Positions 7,962 through 16,443 of a DNA stretch of 64,000 nucleotides are shown here, piece after piece. Made by a program: the position numbers and the translations under genes. Each line of letters opens with the position of its first letter. The stretch's first letter is position 1. Origin of the DNA: Aequorivita lipolytica. GTDB taxonomy: Bacteria; Bacteroidota; Bacteroidia; Flavobacteriales; Flavobacteriaceae. The DNA lies in contig NZ_VORU01000004.1 of the NCBI RefSeq assembly GCF_007997135.1, positions 186,001-250,000 on the forward strand. The letters are read 5' to 3'. Under the pieces are notes generated by a model. It was not told the DNA's origin. It was given only the letters and a program-made list of their open reading frames with translations, and did not search any database.

Positions 7962-8111
7962 TTAAAATTTTTGTGTTTGATAGAGAAATCCTTTTTTCTG
8001 AAAGCATCAGCTATTCTTTTCTTTCGAAGATACAATTCCATTTCTTACTTCATAGAAAAACAGTATTGAATTTTTTTTAAAGTCGAGTAAACGCTGCAGG
8101 GTCATGATGTA

Positions 8112-8288
8112 ATGATGGCGAAACGGAAAATGTCCCTAAACGAACTTTCTGAAAAAGTGGGATTAACACTTTCAAATCTCTCCATTTTAAAAACAGGAAA
8201 AGCAAAAGCGGTGCGCTTCAGTACGCTGGAAGCTATTTGTGAAGTATTGGAATGTCAGCCCGGAGATATTTTGGAATTTGTTGAGTGA
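8112..8288 (+). CDS. Mini Cro/CI-type HTH regulator (YozG-like)
   Basis: This is a 58-residue frame, ATG at 8112 and TGA at 8286-8288. It contains a complete XRE helix-turn-helix (SLNELSEKVGLTLSNLSIL, then LEAICEVLECQPGDILEF), typical of the small YozG-like DNA-binding proteins. Homologues usually begin about nine residues earlier, with a strand ending DVMMAKRKM. Here HDVMMAKRKM is present in frame, but the preceding stretch hits a TAA at 8088-8090 without an ATG. The N-terminal strand is therefore lost or uses a rare start. It stands alone between the cyclase and the TonB receptor gene. Its target is unknown. Confidence 0.75.
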   Translation: MMAKRKMSLNELSEKVGLTLSNLSILKTGKAKAVRFSTLEAICEVLECQPGDILEFVE

Positions 8289-8423
8289 TTTTTTTTAACA
8301 TAAATTCTATTACAAAATGGAATATTACAGTTGAGCAATCTATTTTCACAGTTCGGTCTGTTTTTTTCTGAAAAGATATATTGAAATTTCACCTTTGAAC
8401 TGAAAATTAAAACCAACCAACTC

Positions 8424-10577
8424 ATGAAAATTTCAGTCATCACATTTCTAATCGCTATTTTCCCGAGTCTACTTTTGGCACAAACTATAGTTTCGGGGAC
8501 GGTATCAGACAATAATGGAATACCCATTGTAGGAGCCAATGTCTATTTGGAAGGAACCTATGACGGAAGCACTTCAGACGAAATTGGAAAATTTTCCTTT
8601 AAAACTTCTGAAACTGGCACTCAAACTTTAACCGTTTCCTATGTTTCTTTTGAGGCCACTAAAATTACCGAGGACGTTTCGAAAATGCAGCAACTTAAAA
8701 TTCAACTTCGCGAGGATGTGAATTCCTTGGAAACCGTTACTATTTCTGCAGGTTCATTCTCTGCGGGCGATAATAGTAAGATTTCGGTTTTAAAACCTTT
8801 GGATATTGTAACTACCGCTAGCGCATTGGGCGATTTTGTGGGAGCCTTGCAAACCTTGCCCGGGACCACTACTGTAGCCGAAGATGGCCGTCTCTTTGTT
8901 CGCGGTGGCGATGCTGGCGAAACACAGATTTTTATTGACGGCATTCGCGTATTTACACCCTATTCGCCTACAACCAATAACGTGCCTACACGCGGGCGTT
9001 ATAGTCCGTTTTTGTTTGATGGCATCACTTTTTCCACAGGTGGTTATTCTGCAGAATATGGGCAGGCGCTTTCTTCAGTTTTGCTTTTAAATACTATTGA
9101 CGAGCCTACCCAAGAAAAGACCGATATTTCTATTATGAGCGTTGGTGGTGGTTTGGGGCATACTAAAAAGTGGGAAAAAAGCTCGTTGAGTGTAAACGCA
9201 ACCTATATAAACCTAGCGCCATACATTGCACTTTTACCGGATAGAAATGATTGGGAAAAACCTTTTGAAACGGCTTCGGGTGAAGCAGTTTTCCGTCAGA
9301 AAATAGGGGGTGGGTTATTAAAAGTTTATGGGGCTTTTGATACTTCCAATTTTGAACTTACGCAGGAAGACGTAAATCAACCCGAGGGAACACGATTCAA
9401 ATTGAATAACCAAAACTTTTACACCAACGCCAGTTACAGCGAAATGCTGAACAACGATTGGTCAATTTTTGGAGGTGGAAGTTATACGTACGCAAAAACA
9501 AATGTGGGAATTGATGAAGCGGATATTAAGGACGTGGAAAATTCAGCACATTTTAAAGTGAAGTTAAAAAAACGCTTCAGCAACAGATTTAAACTGAATT
9601 TTGGCGCAGAACAATTCGTGACAGATTTCAACGAAAATTATGATGATTCTAATTTTTCAGCGAAGCTTGGTTTCAACAATAATATTTCTGCAGCATTTAC
9701 GGAAGCTGATATTATTTTTTCTCGAGAACTCGCTTTAAAAGTTGGTGTTCGCGGAGAGTACAGTGAGCAGTTTAAGGAATTTACAGTGTCGCCAAGAGTG
9801 TCATTTGCCTATAAAACTGGGAAAAGCAGTCAACTTTCTTTGGCCTACGGCGATTTCTTTCAGCAACCGGATAGTGATGTTTTAAAATTCACAAATAAAC
9901 TGGAAGCACAGCAGACGCAGCATTATATTATGAACTATCAATATTCGGCAAACAACAGAATTTTCCGAGCTGAGATTTATAAGAAACAGTACAACAATTT
10001 AGTTACATACAACGATGAATTTCCAGATGTGAACACCGCGTTTTTGAACAATGGTGACGGTTATGCACAAGGGCTTGATCTATTTTGGCGCGATAATAAC
10101 TCACTTAAAAACATAGATTATTGGTTAAGCTATTCCTATTTGGATACTGAAAGAAAATACAGAAATTATCCTATTGAAGCTACGCCCAGTTTTGCAAATA
10201 CCCACAATTTTTCAGCGGTTGCGAAATACTGGATCAACGATTGGAAAAGCCAGATAGGCTTTAGTTATCAATATGGAAGCGGAAGAACTTACACAGATTT
10301 AAATAAACCTGGCTTTCTTCAAAGTAAGACCAAGAGCTATAACAGTGTTAGTTTGAACTGGGCGTATTTAATTTCCCAACAAAAAATTCTTTACGTTTCC
10401 GTAAACAATGTGTTCGCCTTTAAAAATGTAAACGGTTATCAATACGCAAACGCTCCTGATGTAAACGGAAATTTCGCCAGGAGAGAATTGCTTCCAGCGG
10501 CAGACCAATTCTTTTTTGTCGGCTTTTTCTGGACTATTAGTGATGACGGGACGGATAACCAGTTGGATAATTTGTAG
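8424..10577 (+). CDS. TonB-dependent outer-membrane receptor
   Basis: This is a 717-residue protein. A signal peptide (MKISVITFLIAIFPSLLLAQ) is followed by a carboxypeptidase-regulatory-like beta domain (residues about 22-105: SGTVSDNNGIPIVGANVYL). Next comes a plug domain with GRLFVRGGDAGETQIFIDGIRV, and then a beta-barrel of about 500 residues. It would import a ligand across the outer membrane using TonB energy. It is shorter than SusC proteins and no SusD partner follows, so polysaccharide uptake is not indicated. Relatives of this size often transport metal chelates or vitamins. The substrate cannot be read from the sequence. Confidence 0.88.
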   Translation: MKISVITFLIAIFPSLLLAQTIVSGTVSDNNGIPIVGANVYLEGTYDGSTSDEIGKFSFKTSETGTQTLTVSYVSFEATKITEDVSKMQQLKIQLREDVNSLETVTISAGSFSAGDNSKISVLKPLDIVTTASALGDFVGALQTLPGTTTVAEDGRLFVRGGDAGETQIFIDGIRVFTPYSPTTNNVPTRGRYSPFLFDGITFSTGGYSAEYGQALSSVLLLNTIDEPTQEKTDISIMSVGGGLGHTKKWEKSSLSVNATYINLAPYIALLPDRNDWEKPFETASGEAVFRQKIGGGLLKVYGAFDTSNFELTQEDVNQPEGTRFKLNNQNFYTNASYSEMLNNDWSIFGGGSYTYAKTNVGIDEADIKDVENSAHFKVKLKKRFSNRFKLNFGAEQFVTDFNENYDDSNFSAKLGFNNNISAAFTEADIIFSRELALKVGVRGEYSEQFKEFTVSPRVSFAYKTGKSSQLSLAYGDFFQQPDSDVLKFTNKLEAQQTQHYIMNYQYSANNRIFRAEIYKKQYNNLVTYNDEFPDVNTAFLNNGDGYAQGLDLFWRDNNSLKNIDYWLSYSYLDTERKYRNYPIEATPSFANTHNFSAVAKYWINDWKSQIGFSYQYGSGRTYTDLNKPGFLQSKTKSYNSVSLNWAYLISQQKILYVSVNNVFAFKNVNGYQYANAPDVNGNFARRELLPAADQFFFVGFFWTISDDGTDNQLDNL

Positions 10578-10641
10578 TCTCCCTAGCCCCCAAAGTGGAA
10601 ATTCATTCATGGCTCCTCCCTCTGGGGAGGCTGGGAGGGGA
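10577..10641. repeat. C/G-rich inverted repeat element (REP-like)
   Basis: This is a 65-bp element in an otherwise AT-rich gap. Its ends are imperfect inverted copies: GTCTCCCTAGCC at the left and GGCTGGGAGGGGAC at the right. A second dyad, CCTCCC/GGGGAGG, lies inside (about 10614-10630). Elements of the pattern CCTCCCC(a)AGCC...GGGGAGG recur between genes in many Bacteroidota genomes. It follows the TonB-receptor stop immediately and may act as a transcript 3' end. Confidence 0.55.
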
Positions 10642-10746
10642 CAAAACACAATTCAACCCACATATTCAACAATTGGGTAAATGTATTTTTTCAAAAGAAA
10701 TATTTTAAAGGAAATTTGAATCAGTTAAATATTAAAACATATAATT

Positions 10747-11163
10747 ATGAAAACACTACTAATTTTATTCTCACTTATTATTGGCTGCATTAGTACCCAA
10801 GCGCAAAATACTATTGAGGTTTCTATCTCAAACTTTGAAAACAATGAAGGGAAAGCAATGATTGGGCTTTACAATTTAGAGGTAGATTTTTTGAAAAAAG
10901 AATTCAAATCTTTTGCTAAGGAAATAACTGGTAAACAAGTAAAAGTATCTTTTGAAAATATTCCCGACGGCACGTATGCTGTATCGGTATTCCATGATGA
11001 AGATAACGACAATGAATTTGATATGTTTTTAGGCTTTATCCCTTCGGAAGATTATGGAAACTCAAACAATGTTTCTCCACGATTCGGACCCCCAGAGTGG
11101 AATGACGCCAAATTTGAAGTAAAAGGCGGTGAAATAAAAAAAATAAAAATTGAAATAATGTAA
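10747..11163 (+). CDS. Exported DUF2141 protein
   Basis: This is a 138-residue protein with a signal peptide (MKTLLILFSLIIGCISTQAQ). The mature part of about 118 residues has the DUF2141 hallmarks: an N-terminal strand (IEVSISNFENNEGKAMIGLYN), the central VSFENIPDGTYAVSVFHDEDNDNEFD, and a closing GFIPSEDYGNSNN...GPPEW. The DEDNDNEFD loop looks able to bind a divalent cation. The fold is a small beta-sandwich and the function is unknown. In Bacteroidota these proteins often follow TonB receptors, as here. It shares an orientation and a 60-nt gap with the next gene. Confidence 0.85.
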   Translation: MKTLLILFSLIIGCISTQAQNTIEVSISNFENNEGKAMIGLYNLEVDFLKKEFKSFAKEITGKQVKVSFENIPDGTYAVSVFHDEDNDNEFDMFLGFIPSEDYGNSNNVSPRFGPPEWNDAKFEVKGGEIKKIKIEIM

Positions 11164-11226
11164 TTATTCAGTCAATAAGAACTAAGATTAATTGAAAATA
11201 TTGAAAAATAATACTAACCAATAAAA

Positions 11227-11895
11227 ATGAAAACCATGCAAAATGTAGTTACTTACTTCGCCATCTTCTTTACTGCTCTCTTTATGCAGGCGCAAACTGA
11301 TAACGCCGCAAGCGCTGATGCCACACCTACTAAATATCAACAAGGAATGCAGAAGGCCTTTCAGCTTTGGCAAGAAGAAAAACCTTGGGACGCTGCAAAT
11401 ATGTTTGAACGTATTGCCACGGCTGAACCTGACAACTGGTTGCCACCCTATTATGTGGCGCAGATTAACGTAATTAATAGCTTTGCTGAAAAAGATAAAA
11501 CCAAACTTACGGCCCAATTGGACAAAGCCCAAGATTTTATAAATGATGCTACGGCAATTTCAAAAAATAATCCAGACTTACTTGTTTTGCAGGCTCAATT
11601 ATACACGGCTTGGATCATTTTTGACGGACAGCAGTACGGAATGACCTATTCTCCAAAGGCTTCAGAACTTTACAGTAAAGCTTTAGCTATTGCGCCGGAC
11701 AATCCACGAGTTATTTTATCTAAAGCTGAATGGGATATGGGGAGTGCTAAATATTTTGGACAGTCTATTGAACCCTATTGCAAAGAGATTCAAAGGGCCA
11801 TTGATCTTTTTGCTACCTTTAAACCGGCGGGTGAGTTTTACCCAACTTATGGCGAAGAGCGGGCCAAACAAGTTCAAATGGAAAGCTGTAATTAA
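11227..11895 (+). CDS. Exported TPR-like protein
   Basis: This is a 222-residue protein with a signal peptide ending at FMQAQ (residue about 22). The mature region is helical, with TPR-type spacing: QQGMQKAFQLWQEEKPWDAANMFERIATAEPDNW, then KASELYSKALAIAPDNPRV. A large hydrophilic insert lies between the repeats. Proteins of this shape scaffold protein contacts in the periplasm. It lies downstream of the DUF2141 gene and upstream of a sensor kinase, with an inverted repeat after its stop. No catalytic motif is visible, so a partner-binding role is inferred only from the fold. Confidence 0.75.
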   Translation: MKTMQNVVTYFAIFFTALFMQAQTDNAASADATPTKYQQGMQKAFQLWQEEKPWDAANMFERIATAEPDNWLPPYYVAQINVINSFAEKDKTKLTAQLDKAQDFINDATAISKNNPDLLVLQAQLYTAWIIFDGQQYGMTYSPKASELYSKALAIAPDNPRVILSKAEWDMGSAKYFGQSIEPYCKEIQRAIDLFATFKPAGEFYPTYGEERAKQVQMESCN

Positions 11896-11903
11896 AATTT
11901 TCG

Positions 11904-11941
11904 CCACGAATGCACGTATATTTTTATATAATTATTCGTGG
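11904..11941 (+). terminator. Inverted repeat after the TPR gene
   Basis: CCACGAAT (11904-11911) pairs with ATTCGTGG (11934-11941) around an AT-rich loop, 9 nt after the stop of the TPR gene. There is no T-run after it, so intrinsic termination is uncertain. The left arm continues GCACG, like the stronger hairpin at 44674-44707, so both may belong to one repeat family. Confidence 0.4.
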
Positions 11942-11960
11942 TAAATAAAATGATATTTTG

Positions 11961-13289
11961 ATGCGTATTTTAAAAGATCTCGGAAAAGCTTTTTTTGTTG
12001 GAATGCTCGTTTTTATAATACTTGGAGTAATTCAGTATATAAATGGATATGAGTTTGCCAACGGTCGTGAAATTCTTGTAATGTTTCTTTACAATCAATT
12101 ATACGCTATAGTCCTTTATATGGTAAATGCCCAATATTTTGGGTTTTTGCTAAAAACATTTCCGAACCAGGTTTTTAAGCCGAAGAATCTTTTAAAAGGA
12201 CTTTTCGGTGGAATTCTGGTCACACTTTTAGGTTTGTTTTTTATTCGTGTTTTCACCGAAGTAGTAATTGAAGGAAGAGGTTTTTCAGAATTTATTTCTT
12301 CCGAAAAGATGCAGCATTACTACATATCATTCATAATATCTGTAGTAGTTACCACCATTTTTTACACTGCTTATTATTACCGAAACAAACAGCAGACTAT
12401 TGTAAAGGAACAAAAGATAATAGCCGGTACGGCTTCTGCGAAGTTTGACGCACTCAAAAACCAGTTAGATCCGCATTTTCTTTTTAATAGCTTGAACGTT
12501 CTTACCAGTTTAATTGAAGAAAATCCCGAGGCCGCAACCCGTTTTACAACAACGCTTTCAAAAGTATATCGTTACGTTTTAGAACAGAAAAACAAAGATT
12601 TGGTAACACTAGAGGAAGAATTGAATTTCGCCGAGCTCTATATGTCGCTTTTGGCAGTTCGTTTTGAGGATAGCATTGTGTTTACTTCGCCTTCAAAATT
12701 ACAGAACCCAAAGGCAAAGGTGGTTCCGTTGTCACTTCAGCTTTTGTTGGAAAATGCCGTGAAGCACAACCAGGTTATGTCTTCAAAAAAGCTTTACATA
12801 ACTATTTCAGAAGAAAACGGTAATCTGGTAGTTACCAATAACAGTCAGCCAAAACAAGTTTTAAAAGAAAGCACGGGCGTTGGTTTGCGGAACATTCGGG
12901 ATAGATACGCGCTCATAACAAAGCGACCTGTAATTATTAACGAGAATCGAAAGGAATTCAGCATAGCCATTCCTATTTTGGGAGAAAATATTCAAATTAT
13001 GAATACATCAGATACTTTTATTTCAGAAAAAAAATATAAGCTCGCCAGAGAACGCGTTGAGAAACTTAAGGGATTTTACATTCACTTGACACTCTATGTT
13101 CTGTTTTTCCCAGTTTTTATTTACTTAAATTATATTTCGGAGGCAGGCTTTCCTTGGGCGTTGTTTCCTATAGTTGGTTGGGGCATTGGCCTAATGGGCC
13201 ATGCTGCAGAAACTTTCAACTATAACCCTTTCTTTGGGAAGGATTGGGAGGAGCGCAAAATCCGGGATTTAATGGGGAAAGATGAGTAA
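11961..13289 (+). CDS. LytS-like sensor histidine kinase with a C-terminal 2TM domain
   Basis: This is a 442-residue protein, with the ATG at 11961 preferred over an upstream TTG. Four membrane helices lie in residues 1-140. They are followed by a His_kinase domain with the phospho-accepting LDPHFLFNSLN (His near 172), the N-box LLLENAVKHN and the G-box GVGLRNIRDRY. After residue about 345 comes a complete 2TM module (ARERVEKLKGFY, two helices, then DWEERKIRDLM). The kinase would pair with the LytTR regulator at 14442. The three genes in between encode stand-alone copies of the same 2TM module, so all five probably work together as one signalling unit. Confidence 0.88.
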   Translation: MRILKDLGKAFFVGMLVFIILGVIQYINGYEFANGREILVMFLYNQLYAIVLYMVNAQYFGFLLKTFPNQVFKPKNLLKGLFGGILVTLLGLFFIRVFTEVVIEGRGFSEFISSEKMQHYYISFIISVVVTTIFYTAYYYRNKQQTIVKEQKIIAGTASAKFDALKNQLDPHFLFNSLNVLTSLIEENPEAATRFTTTLSKVYRYVLEQKNKDLVTLEEELNFAELYMSLLAVRFEDSIVFTSPSKLQNPKAKVVPLSLQLLLENAVKHNQVMSSKKLYITISEENGNLVVTNNSQPKQVLKESTGVGLRNIRDRYALITKRPVIINENRKEFSIAIPILGENIQIMNTSDTFISEKKYKLARERVEKLKGFYIHLTLYVLFFPVFIYLNYISEAGFPWALFPIVGWGIGLMGHAAETFNYNPFFGKDWEERKIRDLMGKDE

Positions 13290-13387
13290 ATTACAGTTCA
13301 TCTATAAAAATTTACAGTTGGGTGACAACCTTTATATTAGGAATTCAATCTTTGGTACTTTTATACTACAATTTAAAAACCACTAAT

Positions 13388-13696
13388 ATGGAAATGGAAA
13401 ATGAAAAAAATAAATATTACAAAGCCAAGCAACGTGTAGCGGAAATAAAGAAATTCTACACAAGCCTTATGTTTTATGTGGTTTTTATTTGCGCACTTGC
13501 CGGGCTAAATTATTACGTGAACGAACTTCGCCATCCCTGGTTTTTATGGGCTGCATTTGGATGGGGAATTGGAATTTTCTTTCAGGCCGTAAAGGCATTC
13601 AATTGGACACCATTTATGGGCAAAAATTGGGAAGAGAGAAAAATGAAGCAGTTTATGGATGAAGAAAAAAAGAGAAATAACAATAATTGGAACTAA
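13388..13696 (+). CDS. 2TM-domain protein (first stand-alone copy)
   Basis: This is a 102-residue protein consisting of one 2TM module. It has the N-terminal basic helix KAKQRVAEIKKFY, two membrane helices (SLMFYVVFICALAGLNYYV and WAAFGWGIGIFFQAVKAF), and the closing GKNWEERKMKQFM. I start it at the ATG at 13388, because the extra in-frame residues upstream do not align with its paralogues. It lies within the kinase/LytTR cluster and overlaps nothing. The function of 2TM domains is not established. Their repeated association with LytS-type kinases suggests a membrane signalling or assembly role. Confidence 0.82.
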   Translation: MEMENEKNKYYKAKQRVAEIKKFYTSLMFYVVFICALAGLNYYVNELRHPWFLWAAFGWGIGIFFQAVKAFNWTPFMGKNWEERKMKQFMDEEKKRNNNNWN

Positions 13697-13697
13697 G

Positions 13698-14015
13698 ATG
13701 GACTATTCTGAAAATATGCAATGGAGAAAGGCACAACAAAGAGTCGAAACGCTAAAAGTATTTTATAGGCATTTGCTGATTTACATTGTTGTAAACATCG
13801 CTATATTTATTGTGCGCGGGCAAGTGTTGGAGTTTTTTCTGAATAAATCGCCCGATAAAAATTTTATTGAATGGATTGATTGGAATGTTTTGATTGTTCC
13901 GGTTTTTTGGGGTATTGGTTTGTTATTTCACGCAGCGAAAGCATTTCAGTATAAATTTAAGTTTATAAAAAACTGGGAAGAGAGACAATTGAAAAAATTT
14001 ATTAAAGAAGACTAA
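13698..14015 (+). CDS. 2TM-domain protein (second stand-alone copy)
   Basis: This 105-residue protein has the same pattern as its neighbours: RKAQQRVETLKVFYRHL, two membrane helices (LIYIVVNIAIFIVRG, and one around VLIVPVFWGIGLLFHAAKAF), and the ending NWEERQLKKFI. The ATG at 13698 follows the stop of the previous copy by one base, so translation is coupled. A longer open frame starting inside the previous gene was rejected, because the 2TM alignment begins at the chosen start. Divergence between the copies is large apart from the two end motifs, so the duplications are old. Confidence 0.82.
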   Translation: MDYSENMQWRKAQQRVETLKVFYRHLLIYIVVNIAIFIVRGQVLEFFLNKSPDKNFIEWIDWNVLIVPVFWGIGLLFHAAKAFQYKFKFIKNWEERQLKKFIKED

Positions 14016-14028
14016 AAGCAACGCTAAA

Positions 14029-14337
14029 ATGGAAAACAGAAAAAGTCTTGCCTATTTAAGAGCAAAGAAGAAAGTGGAAACACTAAAAGGGTTTTATAGC
14101 CATTTGGTTGTCTATATTCTAGTGAATGCCGCAATTATTTTAGTCACTGCCAATGTCTTTAATGATAAAGCAATCGATTTTGCAGATTGGGGTCACTATG
14201 GGACCGCGTTTTTCTGGGGCTTTGGCATAGTATCGCACGCAATTTATGTTTTTTATATTATGAACATTGAGAACAATATTTTTAAACGCTGGGAAGAGAA
14301 AAAAATAAAGCAATTCTTGGAAGAAGACAATTTGTAA
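14029..14337 (+). CDS. 2TM-domain protein (third stand-alone copy)
   Basis: This is a 102-residue protein. Its opening KKKVETLKGFYSHLVVYILVN is the copy most similar to the kinase's own C-terminal module. The second helix region is HYGTAFFWGFGIVSHAIYVF and the end is RWEEKKIKQFLEED. It sits 13 nt after the second copy and 104 nt before the LytTR gene. The gap before the LytTR gene is almost wholly a heptamer array. Confidence 0.82.
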   Translation: MENRKSLAYLRAKKKVETLKGFYSHLVVYILVNAAIILVTANVFNDKAIDFADWGHYGTAFFWGFGIVSHAIYVFYIMNIENNIFKRWEEKKIKQFLEEDNL

Positions 14338-14347
14338 TATCTATTTT

Positions 14348-14437
14348 CAACCATCAACCATCAACCATCAACCATCAACCATCAACCATCAACCATCAAC
14401 CATCAACCATCAACCATCAACCATCAACCATCAACCA
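14348..14437 (+). repeat. Perfect heptamer array CAACCAT x12.9
   Basis: Twelve uninterrupted copies of CAACCAT (14348-14431) plus CAACCA (14432-14437) end four bases before the ATG of the LytTR response-regulator gene at 14442. All copies are identical, so the array is young or homogenised and prone to slippage. Each length step changes the distance between any upstream promoter and the start codon by 7 bp. Confidence 0.92.
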
Positions 14438-14441
14438 AAAA

Positions 14442-15197
14442 ATGAACGCATTAATAATTGAAGATGAAAAACCATCAGCTCGCTATTTGCAACGTATGCT
14501 AGAAAGGCAGGATGTAAACGTAAACCAAATGCTGCACAGCGTTAGCGAAGCTGTGGAATGGTTTAATAATAATGAGCACCCGGACTTGATTTTTCTAGAC
14601 ATTCAGTTGAGCGACGGACTTTCCTTTGAAATTTTTGATACTGTTGAGGTTAAAAGTGCAATTATTTTCACCACCGCTTTTGACGAGTATGCACTTCAGG
14701 CTTTTAAACTGAACAGTATTGATTATTTGTTAAAGCCTATTGATGAAGAAGAGCTACAAGCCGCTGTTACAAAATATAAATCCTTCAAACCAAGCACGGA
14801 AAACCTTCAATTTAATTTTGAGGATATTAAAAAACTGCTCGTAAATCCTGTGGAGCGCGAATACAAAAAACGGTTCACTACAAAAATAGGGCAGCATATA
14901 AAAATCATTTCAATAGAGGAGATTGAGTGTTTCTATTCTGAAAATAAGGGAACATACGCGCATACTGTGGACGGCCGCGATTATCTTTTGGAAACTACTT
15001 TAGAGCAACTTGAGCAGGAGCTTTCACCAGAAACATTTTTTAGGATCAGCCGTAAATTCTATGTAAATATTAATTCAATAAAAGATATAATTTCGTATAC
15101 AAATTCACGCCTTCAGTTGAAACTTAATAGCTTTAAGGAACAAGAAGTTATTGTAGCCCGCGAACGGGTTAAGGGTTTTAAACTTTGGTTGGAATAA
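14442..15197 (+). CDS. LytTR-family response regulator
   Basis: This is a 251-residue regulator. Residues 1-120 form a receiver domain with the acidic pocket (IIEDEK), the phospho-acceptor Asp53 in LIFLDIQLSDG, and the Thr/Lys switch positions (IFTTAFDEYALQAF, then DYLLKPID). Residues about 145-250 are a LytTR DNA-binding domain (FTTKIGQHIKIISIEEIECFY, then FFRISRKFYVN). It would be phosphorylated by the LytS-like kinase at 11961 and bind direct repeats at target promoters. The ATG lies directly behind the CAACCAT array. The next gene is convergent and begins 2 nt after its stop. Confidence 0.92.
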   Translation: MNALIIEDEKPSARYLQRMLERQDVNVNQMLHSVSEAVEWFNNNEHPDLIFLDIQLSDGLSFEIFDTVEVKSAIIFTTAFDEYALQAFKLNSIDYLLKPIDEEELQAAVTKYKSFKPSTENLQFNFEDIKKLLVNPVEREYKKRFTTKIGQHIKIISIEEIECFYSENKGTYAHTVDGRDYLLETTLEQLEQELSPETFFRISRKFYVNINSIKDIISYTNSRLQLKLNSFKEQEVIVARERVKGFKLWLE

Positions 15198-15199
15198 GT

Positions 15200-16423
15200 T
15201 CACTCCTTCTTTTTAGAAGTTTCTATTCTGTTTTCCTGAAATGACGAAGGTAAAAGTTTTGGGATAAACTTTACTAAAAGAGGCAAAAGAACCGTGCCGC
15301 CGGGCAGCAGGAAAATAGTGAGCGACGGAATGGTTTTGCAAACATTCAGCAATTGTTCCCTTACTTTTAATTTTTCCTCGATTGATAAATCCCGTATAGT
15401 AGATTGACCTAAAAGCACCACTAATTCACCACTTTCTTCCAGCTCGCGCGTTAAGCGGTCTTTGTTCCGAATAATTAGAAGCTTTACTGTCGAGGCAGAT
15501 TGCTTGTAAAACTGCTTCACAGGGTGTGAATATTCAAAGAGCAGTATTTTTTCGGTATATTTTTTCGAAAAAGAATTGAGCGCCAAAAGGCTATTTTGTA
15601 ATGCTTCTTCCGAAAAATTAAGTGTGACTAATAATTGCTGCAAAAAGAGGTGTTCCACCTCGTCCATTTTTAGATCTTCCCAAACTGTAAGACAGCACAA
15701 ATCCAGCAGATAGTGTTTTTCTAAAGATTCTTCGCTGTCTTTCAAATAGTTTAAGCCTTCCAAAAATGTGGCTCCTCCGCCATCGGTTTCATCCATAATG
15801 TATTGTGAGGAAGATTCAAAAAGTTCAATTAAGAGCGTGTCGTATTTGGTTTTATAATTTTTCGATTTTAATGTATAGAAACAACTTGTAAGTGCAGCAG
15901 TTTCCAATTGTTTATAATAATTTTTTGCCGAAGAGGGATCAATAAGCCACTGTTTATAGCCTAAGACATCCAAATAGAGGAGCGAATATGTTAAAAGTGA
16001 AACTGTGTTTTTCTTCAACAATGTATTTGCCTCCTGCAATCTGGTGGAAAAAATATGCTCTAAAGTATTTGATGGGCTCTGTGAAAGTGAAAACTTTTTA
16101 AAAAAACCGGCCTTCTTTCTTTCTAGATGTTCATAAAAAGATAAAATACTATCTACTGCCTCTTTGTTGCTGGCAGTTTCATTTTTTTTAAAAAACTGAA
16201 ATAACAGTGCGTGAAGAAGATTTATTTTGGATAATTCTTCTTTGGTGAGCTTTAAGCTCCCTAAGGATTTTTTGGGCAAAACCGAAACTGAAACTCCATA
16301 TATAAAGCCCGTTAGTCTAAGGTTGGTATAAAAAGCGTGATCGTCATTATAAGGTACTACAAGCTCATTCTTATCGAAGAGATTTAAAAATTTTAAGATC
16401 CAATCTGGTGCGGAGGGATTCAT
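15200..16423 (-). CDS. LETM1-related biofilm-associated-type protein
   Basis: This is a 407-residue protein, mostly helical and soluble. A C-terminal segment of about 60 residues (REQLLNVCKTIPSLTIFLLPGG, then LLVKFIPKLLPSSF) matches the LETM1-like core, in which a Pro-rich hydrophobic helix precedes P-x-x-LP-S-x-F. In mitochondria LETM1 proteins affect cation exchange. The bacterial relatives, annotated in Flavobacteriia as LETM1-related, have been linked by name to biofilm formation, and I cannot test that here. There is no signal peptide. A perfect 14-bp palindrome lies 20 nt upstream of the start. Confidence 0.7.
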   Translation of the reverse strand: MNPSAPDWILKFLNLFDKNELVVPYNDDHAFYTNLRLTGFIYGVSVSVLPKKSLGSLKLTKEELSKINLLHALLFQFFKKNETASNKEAVDSILSFYEHLERKKAGFFKKFSLSQSPSNTLEHIFSTRLQEANTLLKKNTVSLLTYSLLYLDVLGYKQWLIDPSSAKNYYKQLETAALTSCFYTLKSKNYKTKYDTLLIELFESSSQYIMDETDGGGATFLEGLNYLKDSEESLEKHYLLDLCCLTVWEDLKMDEVEHLFLQQLLVTLNFSEEALQNSLLALNSFSKKYTEKILLFEYSHPVKQFYKQSASTVKLLIIRNKDRLTRELEESGELVVLLGQSTIRDLSIEEKLKVREQLLNVCKTIPSLTIFLLPGGTVLLPLLVKFIPKLLPSSFQENRIETSKKKE

Positions 16424-16443
16424 CGAATATTTTATTGACTACT

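Noticed and set aside
11227-11532. Long minus-strand frames over the TPR-like gene
   Set aside because: They are antisense to a clear signal-peptide-bearing protein and lack any recognisable motif.
14348-14437. CRISPR-like array
   Set aside because: The units are 7 bp with no spacers, and no cas genes are present. It is a simple tandem repeat.
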